A DNA stretch of 64,000 nucleotides, taken from contig CAVXTC010000010.1 of assembly GCA_963764525.1 (NCBI GenBank), positions 124,001 to 188,000 on the forward strand, in the 5' to 3' direction. Made by a program: the position numbers and the translations under genes. Positions 35,610-45,280 of this stretch are shown here, piece after piece. This DNA is from DATDIC01 sp963764525. Its GTDB lineage: Bacteria; Pseudomonadota; Alphaproteobacteria; Acetobacterales; Acetobacteraceae. Every line of letters starts with the position of its first letter. Position 1 is the first letter of the stretch. The notes below the pieces were generated by a model, which did not search any database, was not told the DNA's origin, and saw nothing but the letters and a program-made list of their open reading frames with translations.

Positions 35610-36876
35610 TCACGCCACAGACCTTCCGCGATGTCGGCCAAGCCCCGGCACGCGCTCATTCGGTCCCAGCACCGCCAGCGTCGGCGTCGCGCGGAAATGC
35701 CGGCCGCCGCCCGCTGCACGTCGGCGATGGTGACCGCGTTGATCTTCGCCACCGTCTCCTGGATCGGGATCACCCGGCCGAACACCTGAAGCTGGCGCGC
35801 AAGCTGCTCGCAGCGGCTGCCGGTGCTTTCCAGCGACATCAGCAGGCTGGCTTTCACCTGCGCCCGGGCGCGCGCCAGCTCGGCCTCGGTCACCTCGCGC
35901 TGCACCTTGCGCAGTTCCTCCAGCGTGACCGGCATCAGCTCCTCCGCCTCGCTCTCCCCGGTGCCGGCATAGACGCCGAACAGCCCGCCATCCATGAACG
36001 GCGCGCTGAACGAATAGATCGAATAGACCAGCCCGCGCTTCTCCCGCACTTCCTGGAACAGGCGGGACGACATGCCGCCGCCGAGCAGGGTGGAAAGCAG
36101 CAGGGTCGGGTAATAGTCCGGGTCCGCGTAGGCGACCGAGGGGAAGCCGAGCACGATATGCACCTGATCCAGGTCGCGCGCTTCGCGGAACTCGCCGCCG
36201 TGATAGCGGCCGGCCGAGGCCGCCGGGGCCGGATCGTCGGCGAGGTCGGCGAAATGCGTCTGCACCAGGTCCAGGACCTGATCATGCTGCAGCGCCCCGG
36301 CCGCCGGCGATCACCACGTTCGATGCCGCATAATGCCGGCGCATGTAGCCGGTCAGCACGCCGCGCGGCATCTCGCGGATGCCCTCCTCGGTTCCCAGCA
36401 CCGGCCGGCCGAGCGGCTGGGTCGGGATAGGCGGCCTCCTGGAACCGGTCGAAGATGATGTCATCAGGCGTGTCGTTGGCCTGGCCGATCTCCTGCAGGA
36501 TCACGCCGCGCTCGCGCTCCAGCTCCTCCGGCTCGAAGGTGGAGTGGGTCAGGATGTCGCCGATGATGTCGGCGGCCAGCGCGGTGTCTTCTTTCAGGAC
36601 CTTGGCGTAGTAGGCGGTCTGCTCGCGGGCGGTGTAGGCGTTGAGATGGCCGCCGACGGCTTCGATCTCTTCGGCGATCTCGGCGGCCGTGCGGCGTTCG
36701 GTACCTTTGAAGGCCATGTGCTCGAGGAAATGCGAGACCCCGTTCTCCGCCTCGGTCTCGTGGCGGGAGCCGGTGGCGACATAGGCGCCGAGCGAGACGG
36801 TCTCGACGCGCTCCATCCGTTCGGTCACGACGGTCAGGCCGGAGGGCAGCCGGGTCAGGCGGATGGGTTCGGACAC
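35610..36876 (-). CDS. M16-family zinc peptidase (frameshifted)
   Basis: A pitrilysin/mitochondrial-processing-peptidase-like protease of about 420 residues. The inverted zinc motif HFLEH is in GVSHFLEHMAFKG, with the distal Glu in ELERERGVILQEI. The C-terminal half continues in another frame: HIVLGFPSVAYADPDYYPTL, LSTLLGGGMSSRLFQEVREK and RGLVYSIYSFSAPFMDGG. Breaks lie near 36430 and 36290. The ending ATPTLAVLGPNERVPGL also sits in a shifted frame. GTG start at 36876. Confidence 0.82.
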
Positions 36877-37218
36877 TACGGTCGGTTCCTTTCAGGTCGG
36901 ATGGAGCCGATATGGGGCGGCTGGCGGATGCGGACGAGGAATTATCGGGGTTTCCTGCACTCCTGGTAAGTGGGCGCGGCCGGCAGGAGGTCCTCGGTCG
37001 CGATCCGCACGGATCCGAACCAAGGGTATCCACCAGGGGTGACCGGTGCGCCGTCGGGGCGCACGGCGGGGCGCCGTGTCGTCCGTCTTATGCGTCGGCC
37101 AACCCGGCAATGCGACATCGGAAATCAGAACAGCGGGGGTAGCCGTCATCCCGTCGAGATGTTAACCTCGTATGGTCGAGGTGGCGCTACCATTTGCCAT
37201 ACGCGAAGGAAAGGTAAG
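36877..37218. other. Gap between the divergent M16 and coiled-coil genes
   Basis: About 340 bp; should hold promoters in both directions. An imperfect GC-rich inverted stretch is seen around 37045-37080. No gene. Confidence 0.35.
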
Positions 37219-37566
37219 GTGTCGGAGACAATTGACCTCAAGTTCCTCGGCAAGCTGGTCTCCCGCCTGCAGTCCACGGTGGAAAGCGCGCGCCAGGACT
37301 ACGGCTCGATTCGGGCCAGCCTGACCTCCATGGACACACGATTTGTCGAATTCAACCTGCGCCTCAGCAGCTTCGAGCTGTCGCAGATGCGGCTTGCCGC
37401 GAGCCTTGATGACGCACACACCAAGACCGACCGGCAGGATATCGAGATCGAGCGCCTGAACAACCGACTGACCGAGGTCGCGGAGCGGCAGGAGAGCATG
37501 CAAGAGCAGCAGACGGGCATGGACGCCAAGCTGGACCTGGTCCTCGCCCGGCTGGGCGATCGTTAA
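37219..37566 (+). CDS. Hypothetical coiled-coil protein
   Basis: 115 residues, nearly all predicted helix: LKFLGKLVSRLQSTVESARQ, FVEFNLRLSSFELSQMRLAA and DIEIERLNNRLTEVAERQES. Heptad spacing of Leu/Ile supports a coiled coil. The GTG at 37219 has GGAAAGGTAAG upstream and the in-frame extension to 36970 lacks protein character. The stop shares TTAA with the convergent thrC stop. Small proteins like this occur beside many bacterial genes; function unknown. Confidence 0.65.
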   Translation: MSETIDLKFLGKLVSRLQSTVESARQDYGSIRASLTSMDTRFVEFNLRLSSFELSQMRLAASLDDAHTKTDRQDIEIERLNNRLTEVAERQESMQEQQTGMDAKLDLVLARLGDR

Positions 37567-38976
37567 CCGGAGCCCCCCGCATTGCGGCCGGCGAACGCCC
37601 GTATCCGTGCCTTCACCGCCTCGACATCATTCGGGACCACCACGTAGCGTTCCTTGCGTTCGAACAACCCGGCAAGTCGCGCCGGCACCGGCGGCCGCAC
37701 GCCGATTGCACGCTCGATCGCCTCGGGGAACTTCGCCGGATGCGCCGTCGCCATCGCCACCATCGGCACGCCATGCCCCGCCGGCAGCGCTCGCGCTGCC
37801 GCCAGCCCGATCGCGCTGTGCGGGTCGGCCACATAGCCGCACGCCTGATACAGTCGGAGGATTTCGGCCTCGGTGCCCGCATCGTCGAGGCGGAACCCGT
37901 GCAGGACGGTGCGCGCCCGATGCCAGGCGGCGTCCGGCACCGCCATCCGTCCGGTCTGCCGGAAGCCCTGCATCGCCGCCGCAGTCTCCTCTGCATTGCG
38001 GTCCAGCAGCTCGAACAGCAGCCGCTCGAAATTGGAGCTGACCTGGATGTCCATGCTGGGCGACAGGCTCGGTTCCACCGCGCGAACCGACATGTCGTTG
38101 GCATCGAGAAACCGCGCCACGATGTCGTTGCGATTGGAAGCAGCCAGCAGCCGCGCCACCGGCAGGCCGATCCGTCGCGCCGCCCAGGCCGCAAGCACAT
38201 TGCCGAAATTGCCGGTCGGCACGCTGAACGCCACCTCGCGGTCCGGCGCGCCGAGCGCCAGCGCAGCCGCCACGTAATACGGCACCTGTGCTGCCACCCG
38301 CGCCCAGTTGATCGAGTTCACCGCCGACAGCCGCACCTCGCGGCGGAATGGCGCATCGGCGAACAACGCCTTCACCAGGTCCTGGCAGTCGTCGAAAGTG
38401 CCCTCGATCGCGATATTGGCGACGTTTGCCGCCGCCACCGTGGTCATCTGCCGCCGCTGCACCTCACTGGTGCGGCCGTGCGGATGCAGAATGACGATCT
38501 CGGCGCGGTCGCGCCCGGCAAACGCCTCGATCGCCGCGGAGCCGGTGTCGCCCGAGGTGGCGCCGACGATGGTCACCCGCTCCCCGCGTGTCGCCAGCAC
38601 GTGGTCGAACAGCCGCCCGAGCACCTGCATCGCCATGTCCTTGAAGGCGAGCGTGGGGCCGTGGAACAGTTCCTGGACGAACAGCGCCGTGTCGAGCTGG
38701 ATCAGCGGGACGATCGCCGGATGGTGGAAGGCGGCGTAGGCGTCACGGCAGATCGTTGCGAGCGTATCGGACGCGATCGCGTCGCCGACGAAGGGCTGCA
38801 TCACGCGCGCGGCCAGTGCCGGATACGGCAGTCCGCGCAGCGCACGCCAATCGGAGGCGGCGAAATGCGGCCAGGATCTCGGGCACATACAGCCCGCCAT
38901 CGTCGGCCAGTCCCGCCAGCAACACGCCGGCGAAGTCACGAACTGGGGCCTGCCCGCGGGTCGAGACGTATTGCAT
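37563..38976 (-). CDS. thrC: Threonine synthase (frameshifted)
   Basis: Pyridoxal-phosphate enzyme of the last step of threonine synthesis. The first residues MQYVSTRGQAPVRDFAGVLL and GLYVPEIL are in one frame. After a single surplus base near 38865 the rest follows in another: DWRALRGLPYPALAARVMQP, then FHGPTLAFKDMAMQVLG with the PLP lysine (FKD), IVGATSGDTGSAAIEAFAGR and FSVPTGNFGNVLAAWAA. About 470 residues, normal for this family. Convergent with the coiled-coil gene. Confidence 0.9.
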
Positions 38977-39026
38977 GTCCTGAAAATACCGCGGAAACGG
39001 GTGTCGCGCGAGCGGTCAGTGGCCGC

Positions 39027-39431
39027 TCAGAATTCTTTGCGTGCGGTGAAGTGCAGCCCGCAGCCGCCGCTGGTGATGTCGCCGTCGATGGTACGCCCTT
39101 CGCGATGGCCGGCCAGCGTCACGTCGGCCCCCTGACCGCGCACGGTTCCGTCCGGGTCGATGGCCGCCGTCACATAAAGCTGCTGGTTCCAGCGATACTC
39201 GAACTGGCGGTCCTGCACATAAAGCGTGATCAGGCCGGGATGCGGGCAGTCCCGGCGCTGTGCGAGGAACCGCGTGCTGGTGCCGCGATACATGCCGTCC
39301 GCGGCGACCGGTGCGGATACCGGTGCGGCCACCGCAGCCTGGGGCGACGGCGTTGCCTGATGCGGCGGCGTGACGCATCCGCCAAGCGTGGCGCTGAGGC
39401 TCAGTACGGCAACCGGGCGCAGGATGAGCAT
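39027..39431 (-). CDS. Hypothetical lipoprotein
   Basis: A 134-residue protein with lipoprotein signal LSLSATLGGCVTPP (lipobox LGGC). An Ala/Pro-rich linker is followed by a beta-rich domain (DGMYRGTSTRFLAQRRDCPH, then AAIDPDGTVRGQGADVTLAG). The DGxYRG opening matches the small lipoprotein at 10171, suggesting a shared fold. Function unknown. Confidence 0.65.
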   Translation of the reverse strand: MLILRPVAVLSLSATLGGCVTPPHQATPSPQAAVAAPVSAPVAADGMYRGTSTRFLAQRRDCPHPGLITLYVQDRQFEYRWNQQLYVTAAIDPDGTVRGQGADVTLAGHREGRTIDGDITSGGCGLHFTARKEF

Positions 39432-39517
39432 GAAAATCCTCTGTGGACATGAAGCTATCGGGCAACATGAAGCTATCGGGCCACCCTCATGCCGGGCCGG
39501 GGCCGATTCGGCAACGC

Positions 39518-39763
39518 TCAGTTGGCGGGGCAGCCGCCCGGCTTCAGCTTGCGCGCAACAGCCGCGGGAAACCGCGCGAGTCGGTCGGGCGGCCGGATCG
39601 GCCGGCGAACCAGTTCACCGCCGCAATTAGGGCAGCGCCCCGCCAGCACCCCGTCGGTGCAGGCGGCGCAGAAGGTGCATTCGAAACTGCAGATGCGTGC
39701 CGCGGTGCTGTCCGGCGGCAGGTCGCGGTCGCAGCATTCGCAATTCGGCCGAAGCTCGAGCAT
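39518..39763 (-). CDS. DUF1272 cysteine-rich protein
   Basis: About 81 residues from MLELRPNCECCDRDLPPDST to CSFECTFCAACTDGVLAGRC and PNCGGELVRRPIRPPDR. Ten closely spaced cysteines would bind metal; the ELRPNCECCDRDLP opening is the DUF1272 signature. The ATG at 39763 was chosen over the frame opening at 39865 because only the former matches the domain start. Function unknown. Confidence 0.88.
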   Translation of the reverse strand: MLELRPNCECCDRDLPPDSTAARICSFECTFCAACTDGVLAGRCPNCGGELVRRPIRPPDRLARFPAAVARKLKPGGCPAN

Positions 39764-39788
39764 ATGTCCGTTCCTCCCCGGATGGTCG

Positions 39789-40250
39789 TCAATCCGGACC
39801 AGTGAGCAGCCGCCAGGCCTGTTGCGCCAAGCCGTCGCCGCCGAATGGATTGACGATCCGGACACCGTTCAGCTTGTCCCCATCCGCCATATCCTCCGTC
39901 AGCACGAACGAGCATCCGGCTTCCGCGGAGGTCGCAGCAAGCAGCGCATTCCAATAGGACGCCCGGCCCGAAGCGACGGCGGCCAGCGCCGATTGCACGG
40001 CTCCGGCCGAGGCAGCCGCACACGGAAACAGCTTCATCCAGTCGCCAGCCTGAGCCGCGGCCTCCTGCGCTGGTACAAGCCGCTTGCGGGTCACCGCCGC
40101 GTAGAACTCCGAGACAGCCTGCAAGGTCAGCCAGCAATCGCGCAGTACCGCGAGCGCGATGATTTCCGCTGCAATGATATGCCGCGGGCCGGCCGCGCTA
40201 TCCAGGCTATAGACCAGGATGTTGGTATCGAGGGTGAACCGCTCAGCGCT
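39789..40250 (-). CDS. PIN-domain protein (VapC-like) with a changed active-site residue
   Basis: About 150 residues: RFTLDTNILVYSLDSAAGPR (first Asp), LQAVSEFYAAVTRKR (Glu), then SYWNALLAATSAEAGCSFVL and TEDMADGDKLNGVRIVNPFG. At the third acidic position, where relatives have W-D-A-L-L, this protein has Asn (codon AAT, one base from GAT). That should cripple metal binding and ribonuclease activity. No clean start codon is visible near 40250, where the antitoxin ends, so the gene may be broken there too. Confidence 0.7.
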   Translation of the reverse strand, partial: SAERFTLDTNILVYSLDSAAGPRHIIAAEIIALAVLRDCWLTLQAVSEFYAAVTRKRLVPAQEAAAQAGDWMKLFPCAAASAGAVQSALAAVASGRASYWNALLAATSAEAGCSFVLTEDMADGDKLNGVRIVNPFGGDGLAQQAWRLLTGPD

Positions 40251-40403
40251 CGTGCAGCGTCGCCCGGTCAAGCGGGCCAGCGCCGATCGTCCAGCCGGCT
40301 GCCATTCGTGCCCGGGTCCGGGCCAGCGCCGCCTGTTGCTCAGGTGACGGATGCGACGGGCGAAGGTCTGGTTGGCTTCCCGCAAAGTCATAGTCTTGCT
40401 CAT
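40243..40403 (-). pseudogene. Phd/YefM-type antitoxin with internal deletion and frameshift
   Basis: The first residues MSKTMTLREANQTFARRIR are the DNA-binding start of a Phd antitoxin. Right after, in another frame, comes SPEQQAALARTRARMAAGWT and GPLDRATLHER, the usual C-terminal neutralising part. The middle section, typically about 25 residues (EVERGE..VI.RRGRPVA), is missing. The antitoxin is therefore probably inactive. Confidence 0.65.
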
Positions 40404-40628
40404 TTGATGAATGTAGCACGACATGCAGAGCCACGAAGATCGGGAATTGTGCTCGATGGCGCACCGATCAAAAGATGGCCAGCGGCACTGCATCCGGCCG
40501 CCAATCGACGAGCCTCCGAGGCGCTTCGTGCACCTTCGTGGCCCTCCGTGTGTAACTTTTTTGAGGAACGGCGGGCGTAATGGGTCGCCGGCGCATCAAA
40601 CGCCGGATTTGTCGAGGGAAGCAGTCTA

Positions 40629-42138
40629 TCAGCTCAGATACCGCGCCGTCAGATGGGCCTCGAAATCCTTCGGATCGAGCGGCTTGCCGGTCGCCGCGCG
40701 CAGCAGCCCGTTGAAGTCGAGCAGGCTGCCGCGCTCATGCACGTTCTCCCGCAGCCAGCCGAGCAGCGGCGCCAGATCCCCCCGTCCCAGCGCGTGCTCC
40801 AGTCTTGGCACCGCCACGCCGCGCTGCCGCCATCAACTGCGCGGCCGCCATCGCCCCCAGCGTGTAGCTTGGGAAATACCCGAATGCGCCGTCGTACCAA
40901 TGGATGTCCTGCAGGCAGCCGCGCGCGTCATCCGGCGGCATCAGCCCGAGCAGATCGCGGAACCCCTCGTTCCACGCGCCCGGCAGGTCGGCCACGGCAA
41001 GATCGCCTGAAACCAGCGCCTGTTCCAGGCGAAACCGCAGGATCACATGGGCCGGGTAGGTCATTTCATCAGCATCGACCCGGATGAAGCCGCGCCCGAC
41101 GCGGCGCCACAGCAAGGCCAGGTTCTCCGCCTGGTACGGCGCCGGATCGCCGCCGAACGCGGCATGCAGCTCCGGGCCCAGCCAGGACAGAAACGCATCC
41201 GACCGGCAGGCCTGCATTTCGACGATCAGCGACTGGCTCTCATGCGCGGCCATGCCTGCCGCCTCACCGACCGGCTGGCGCGCGTAGGCGACCGGCAGCC
41301 CCCGCTCGTACAGCGCGTGTCCGGTTTCATGCACCACGGCCAGCACTGCCTGGGTGAAGTCCGCCTCGTCGTAGCGGGTGGTGATCCGCACGTCGCTCGG
41401 TGTGCCGCCGGAGAACGGGTGCGCCGAACGGTCGAGGCGTGCGTGCGTGAAATCCAGTCCGATGCGCTCCGCCAGCCGGCGGCACAACGCCTCCTGCACC
41501 GCAACCGGAAATGGCCCGGCGGGCGGGGCCGGCGTCGGACGGCGCGCCTGGCGCGCCTCGGCCTCCGGCAACGCGCGCTGCAGGAACGTCGCATAATCGG
41601 CAAACACCGGAATGACATCGGCGGTTCGCAGGCCGCGCTGGAACCCGTCCATCAGCGCATCATACGGCGACAGCCCCAACGCGCCGGCGAGTGCCACCGC
41701 CGCTTCCCTGGTCAGCTTCACGACCTGTTCCAGATACGGGCGCACCAGGGCGAAATCCGACTGCCGGCGCGCCTCACGCCAGACCTTCTCGCAGGCGGAA
41801 TTGGCGCGCGCCTGTGCTTCCACCAGCGATGCCGGCAGGGCGGTGGCGCGGATGTGCATCTGGCGCATCAGGCGCAGATTGGCGGTCCGCCACGGGTCGC
41901 GGTCCTGCCCGGTCCCATCGCGTTCCGCGAGATCGGCAGCTTCCGCGAGATCGGCGCCGAGCTCCGCCCGGGTCTGCAACCCATGCGCCAGCCCGGCGAG
42001 GACCGCGAGCTGGTCCCCCCGCGCCGCCCCACCGCCCGGCGGCATCATGGCGGCGGCATCCCAACCGAGCACGGCGGCGGCTTCGTTGATCGTGGCGATC
42101 CGGGCAAACCGGGCGGTCAGGCGGTCATAGGCGGTCAT
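40629..42138 (-). CDS. M32 carboxypeptidase (frameshifted near its C-terminus)
   Basis: A thermostable-type carboxypeptidase Taq homolog of about 500 residues. The zinc motif HETGH is in AVVHETGHALYERGLP, with the IRVDADEMTYPAHVILRF block and DIHWYDGAFGYFPSYTLG typical of M32. After MAAAQL near 40815 the rest, GDLAPLLGWLRENVHERGSL and NGLLRAATGKPLDPKDFEAH, is in another frame; the span has one surplus base. ATG at 42138 overlaps the SURF1 stop (ATGA). Confidence 0.88.
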
Positions 42139-42858
42139 TCTTTCAGCACCTCGCGCGACCAGGTCACGAACACCACCACGAGCGCGCCCGCCAGCCCATA
42201 CCAGGTGAGCGCGTATTCCAGATGGTTGTTGGGCGGCCGCGGCAGATGCTGCGCCGGAACCGGAAACCGCCCCGGCACCGCCCGGCCCCAGCGCGACCAG
42301 CGTGAACGGCGCCACGTGCGGCAGACCGAGCGCGGCGCCGATCGCCGCCGGGTCGAGCGCATAGAACCGCCGGCGCGCCGTATCGCTGTTCGGCGTGAAC
42401 AGGCCCGGCGGTTCCGGCGCCCGCACATAGCCTTCCACGGCGGCCGGGCCGCTCGGCCAGTCGATCGGAGCGTTCGGCGCGGTGGGCACCCAGCCACGAT
42501 CGACCAGCACGGGGTCGGCGCCCGGCCGCTCCAGCGGGACGATCAGTTCCGCGCCAAGTTGCGGGCCAGCCGGCGTGTCTTCGACCTCCGCGCCGTAGAA
42601 TGCCGCGAGGTCTTTGCGGAATCGGCCGGTGACGCCCAGTTTGGCGAACGGCGCCGGATGGCTGGTCAGCGGCGCCGGGGCCGCAGCCTCGGCGGCGGCA
42701 ATCCGATCCAGCAGAGCTTCCTTCCAGGCCAGCCGCTTCACCTGCCAAGTGCCAAGCGCGAGCAGCAGCAGCAACATGACCCCTGTCATGACAGCCGGCC
42801 ACAGCAGCCGCAACAGTCGGGCGGGCGATCGGGGGACCGTGCCGGCGCCGCCGCTCAC
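42135..42858 (-). CDS. SURF1-family cytochrome oxidase assembly protein (frameshifted)
   Basis: SURF1 helps insert heme into subunit I of cytochrome c oxidase. A first membrane helix is seen in LLWPAVMTGVMLLLLLALGT, followed by WQVKRLAWKEALLDRI and GVTGRFRKDLAAFYGA. VLVDRGWVPTAPNAPIDWPS is the conserved core. The second helix lies in another frame near the end: NNHLEYALTWYGLAGALVVV. Break near 42270, one surplus base. GTGA overlap with the DUF983 stop, fitting a cox operon. Confidence 0.85.
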
Positions 42859-43208
42859 AGCCCCATCTCGGATGCGCGGTTACGGTATTGCAGCGTCATC
42901 AGCGCGGCGTTGACCGGGCGCATCGGCAGGATCGCGGCCGGAATGGTGACCCGGGGCCACAGGATGGGCGGCGACAGGATGGCGTGTACCCAAAGCGGCG
43001 GGTTGAACCGGCCCTCCACCCAGAAGGCGAGGCCGACCACGATGGGGCCCAGCAACAGGATCACCCCGACCATCGCGCCGTCGTCGGCATCGTGGCCGCT
43101 GAAGCTGAGATCGCAGACCGGACACCGTTCGGGCACACTCAGCACGCCGTCGAACAGCGGCCCCTCGCGGCAGCGCGGGCATCGGCACAACAGCGCCGCC
43201 CGCTGCAT
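42855..43208 (-). CDS. DUF983 protein
   Basis: About 117 residues with a zinc-ribbon start (CRCPRCREGPLFDGVLSVPE, then RCPVCDLSFSGHDADDGAMV) and two membrane helices (GVILLLGPIVVGLAFWVEGR and LPMRPVNAALMTLQYR). DUF983 genes usually sit beside coxC and SURF1 in alphaproteobacteria, as here. The ATG at 43208 lies 14 bases after the coxC stop. Confidence 0.88.
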   Translation of the reverse strand: MQRAALLCRCPRCREGPLFDGVLSVPERCPVCDLSFSGHDADDGAMVGVILLLGPIVVGLAFWVEGRFNPPLWVHAILSPPILWPRVTIPAAILPMRPVNAALMTLQYRNRASEMGL

Positions 43209-43221
43209 CGCAACTGCTGGA

Positions 43222-44076
43222 TCAGGGGCCGGCGACGACAGCGCTGGCGCCCCACCAATAGACGCAGGTGAACAGGAACAGCCATACCACATCGACGAAG
43301 TGCCAGTACCAAGCTGCCGCCTCGAAGCCGAAATGCCGTTGCGGCGTAAACTGCCCGGCTCGCGCGCGGAACCAGCAGACAAGCAGGAACGAGGTACCGA
43401 CGATGACATGGAATCCGTGGAACCCGGTCGCCAGGAAGAACACCGACGGATACACTCCACCGCCCACGAATTTGAATGGCGAGTGGGTGTATTCCCACAA
43501 CTGGATGCAGGTGAACGCCACCCCGAGCAGCACGGTCAGCCCGAGCCCCGTCATCATGCCCTTGCGGTCATTCTCGATCAGGCAGTGATGCGCCCAGGTG
43601 ATCGTGGTGCCCGACAGCAGCAGCACCATCGTCATCAGCAGGGCGAAATGGTACGGGTCGGGCGAGTGGATGTTCGGCGGCGGCCAGACCGGATTGGCCA
43701 GCCCGGAGATGTTGTCGGGGAACAGCGCGAAATTGAAGAATGACCAGAAGAACGCGACGAAGAACATCACCTCGCTGCTGATGAAGAACAGCATCCCGTA
43801 GCGCAGCCCCAGCCGCACCACCGGCGTGTGCAGGCCGGGCGTGCGGCTTTCGCGCACCACGTCGCGCCACCAGAAAAACATCACGGTGAACACGATCAGC
43901 GCGCCGATGGTCAGCACGATGTAGTCGCCGTAATGCGCGGCGAAGATGATGCCGAGCACGACCAGCAGGCCGCCCAGCGCGCCGATGATCGGCCATGGGC
44001 TGGGATCGACCAGGTGATACGGCTGCTTCAGGCCGGAGCTTTGGTATTCGGTAACGCCGTGCGCGTGCTCGCTCAT
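43222..44076 (-). CDS. ctaE: Cytochrome c oxidase subunit III
   Basis: A seven-helix subunit of the aa3-type terminal oxidase, 284 residues. It opens QPYHLVDPSPWPIIGALGGL. The conserved blocks are RYGMLFFISSEVMFFVAFFW and LWEYTHSPFKFVGGGVYPSV, GFHGFHVIVGTSFL and EAAAWYWHFVDVVWLFLFTC. Followed by DUF983 and SURF1, so the assembly factors are cotranscribed. Subunits I and II are not in the window. Frame intact. Confidence 0.95.
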   Translation of the reverse strand: MSEHAHGVTEYQSSGLKQPYHLVDPSPWPIIGALGGLLVVLGIIFAAHYGDYIVLTIGALIVFTVMFFWWRDVVRESRTPGLHTPVVRLGLRYGMLFFISSEVMFFVAFFWSFFNFALFPDNISGLANPVWPPPNIHSPDPYHFALLMTMVLLLSGTTITWAHHCLIENDRKGMMTGLGLTVLLGVAFTCIQLWEYTHSPFKFVGGGVYPSVFFLATGFHGFHVIVGTSFLLVCWFRARAGQFTPQRHFGFEAAAWYWHFVDVVWLFLFTCVYWWGASAVVAGP

Positions 44077-44197
44077 GTGCCTGGCGGGTGCCCTTGGGAG
44101 TGAACCGAGGAGGCCGCCCCGGCACGGTGTCGCGGCGCATCATCCTCAAATCACCGGGTTGTTCAAGGGGCGGGAGCAAGCTGGCGCTGCTCCGTGC

Positions 44198-45229
44198 TCA
44201 GGTCGCCATCACCACGTCGATTGCGTGTGGTGCATCGGTCACCGCGAGCGGCGCGTCACCCGCAGGGTCGCCGTCGGACTGCGCCGGAATGGCAGCATTG
44301 CCGATGAACTCGATCCGGGCGGCCCGCACGTTGCGCAGGCCAGGTGCCCGGGACAGCAGATCGAGCGGCAGCGCCATGCCGTACATCAGGGCCGCGGCGG
44401 GACCGCGGCGATCGAACAGCACCACCGAGAAGCCGGGCTCACCGCATCGTGCCTCAGGCGCCAGCAGGTATCTCCCGCCAAAGAGCCGCCCCTTGGTGAC
44501 GATGACGCTCCCCGCCTCGGTCTCGGCGCCATCGAGGCGTACACGGATCGGGCCGAATTCATAGCGCGCCAGCTCGCGCACGGTCTGCATCACGTAAGCG
44601 CCACGGCCGCACACACGCTTCAGCCGGAGCGGCAGGCGATGCACCACCTGCGCGTCGAAACCGACACCGAGCATTTGCATGAACAAACGGGGGCACGCCG
44701 CCCCTCCCGGTGCGACGCCGTGCGCTACTCCGGGCCAGATCGGACGGGTCCGGCCGAAGGCGAGGGCGGCCGCGATCGCGTGCGGCGCAAACGACAAATC
44801 GAGTTCGTGGGCCAGCACGTTGGCGGTTCCAAGCGGGATGATGCCGAGCCGCGCCGCGGTCCCCATCAGGCCGTTCGCCACATCGGCGATCGTCCCGTCG
44901 CCACCGGCGGCGACCACCATGTCGGCACCGCCGGACACCGCGGCACGTGCCATGACCTCGGCATCTCCGGCGCGGTTGGTTTTCATGATTTCGAGGCGGA
45001 TGCCGTTCGCCAGCAGCAGATCGACCACGCGCCAAAGAAGCTGCGCCCGCCGGCGCCCGGCGATCGGGTTGAACACGATTACCAAGTCCGGCACCCGGTC
45101 GGGCAGGTGCGAATCGGAGCGGTGCGCGGGGACAAGTCTTCCTTTTGCCGCCGCCCAGGGGTCAGTCCGATGTCGCGTTGGTGACGATGCGATGACATTC
45201 ACCGTTTCACGCGATATTTCATTGCTCAC
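44198..45229 (-). CDS. Diacylglycerol/lipid kinase family protein
   Basis: A DAGK-catalytic-domain protein of about 343 residues. The nucleotide-binding core reads VPDLVIVFNPIAGRRRAQLL, ADMVVAAGGDGTIADVANGL, then LGIIPLGTANVLAHELDLS. GGDGT is the phosphate-binding motif. The C-terminal half forms the beta-sandwich lid (VIVTKGRLFGGRYLLAPEAR). Start taken as GTG 45229 since the upstream extension overlaps the divergent gene's control region. It may phosphorylate diacylglycerol or a sphingoid-type lipid. Confidence 0.85.
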   Translation of the reverse strand: MSNEISRETVNVIASSPTRHRTDPWAAAKGRLVPAHRSDSHLPDRVPDLVIVFNPIAGRRRAQLLWRVVDLLLANGIRLEIMKTNRAGDAEVMARAAVSGGADMVVAAGGDGTIADVANGLMGTAARLGIIPLGTANVLAHELDLSFAPHAIAAALAFGRTRPIWPGVAHGVAPGGAACPRLFMQMLGVGFDAQVVHRLPLRLKRVCGRGAYVMQTVRELARYEFGPIRVRLDGAETEAGSVIVTKGRLFGGRYLLAPEARCGEPGFSVVLFDRRGPAAALMYGMALPLDLLSRAPGLRNVRAARIEFIGNAAIPAQSDGDPAGDAPLAVTDAPHAIDVVMAT

Positions 45230-45280
45230 GCAAGCTTCACTATCGCGACTCGCGCAACACAAGTATTCCGTGCTGCCGCA

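Noticed and set aside
41047..43743. An 898-codon open frame on the + strand
   Set aside because: It runs antisense to the M32, SURF1, DUF983 and coxC genes, is rich in Arg, Gly and Pro and has no family sequence; it is a GC-driven shadow.
44171..44193. Terminator hairpin GGAGCA/TGCTCC after the lipid kinase gene
   Set aside because: Only six pairs with a nine-base loop that overlaps the coding end region and no T-run; too weak to list.
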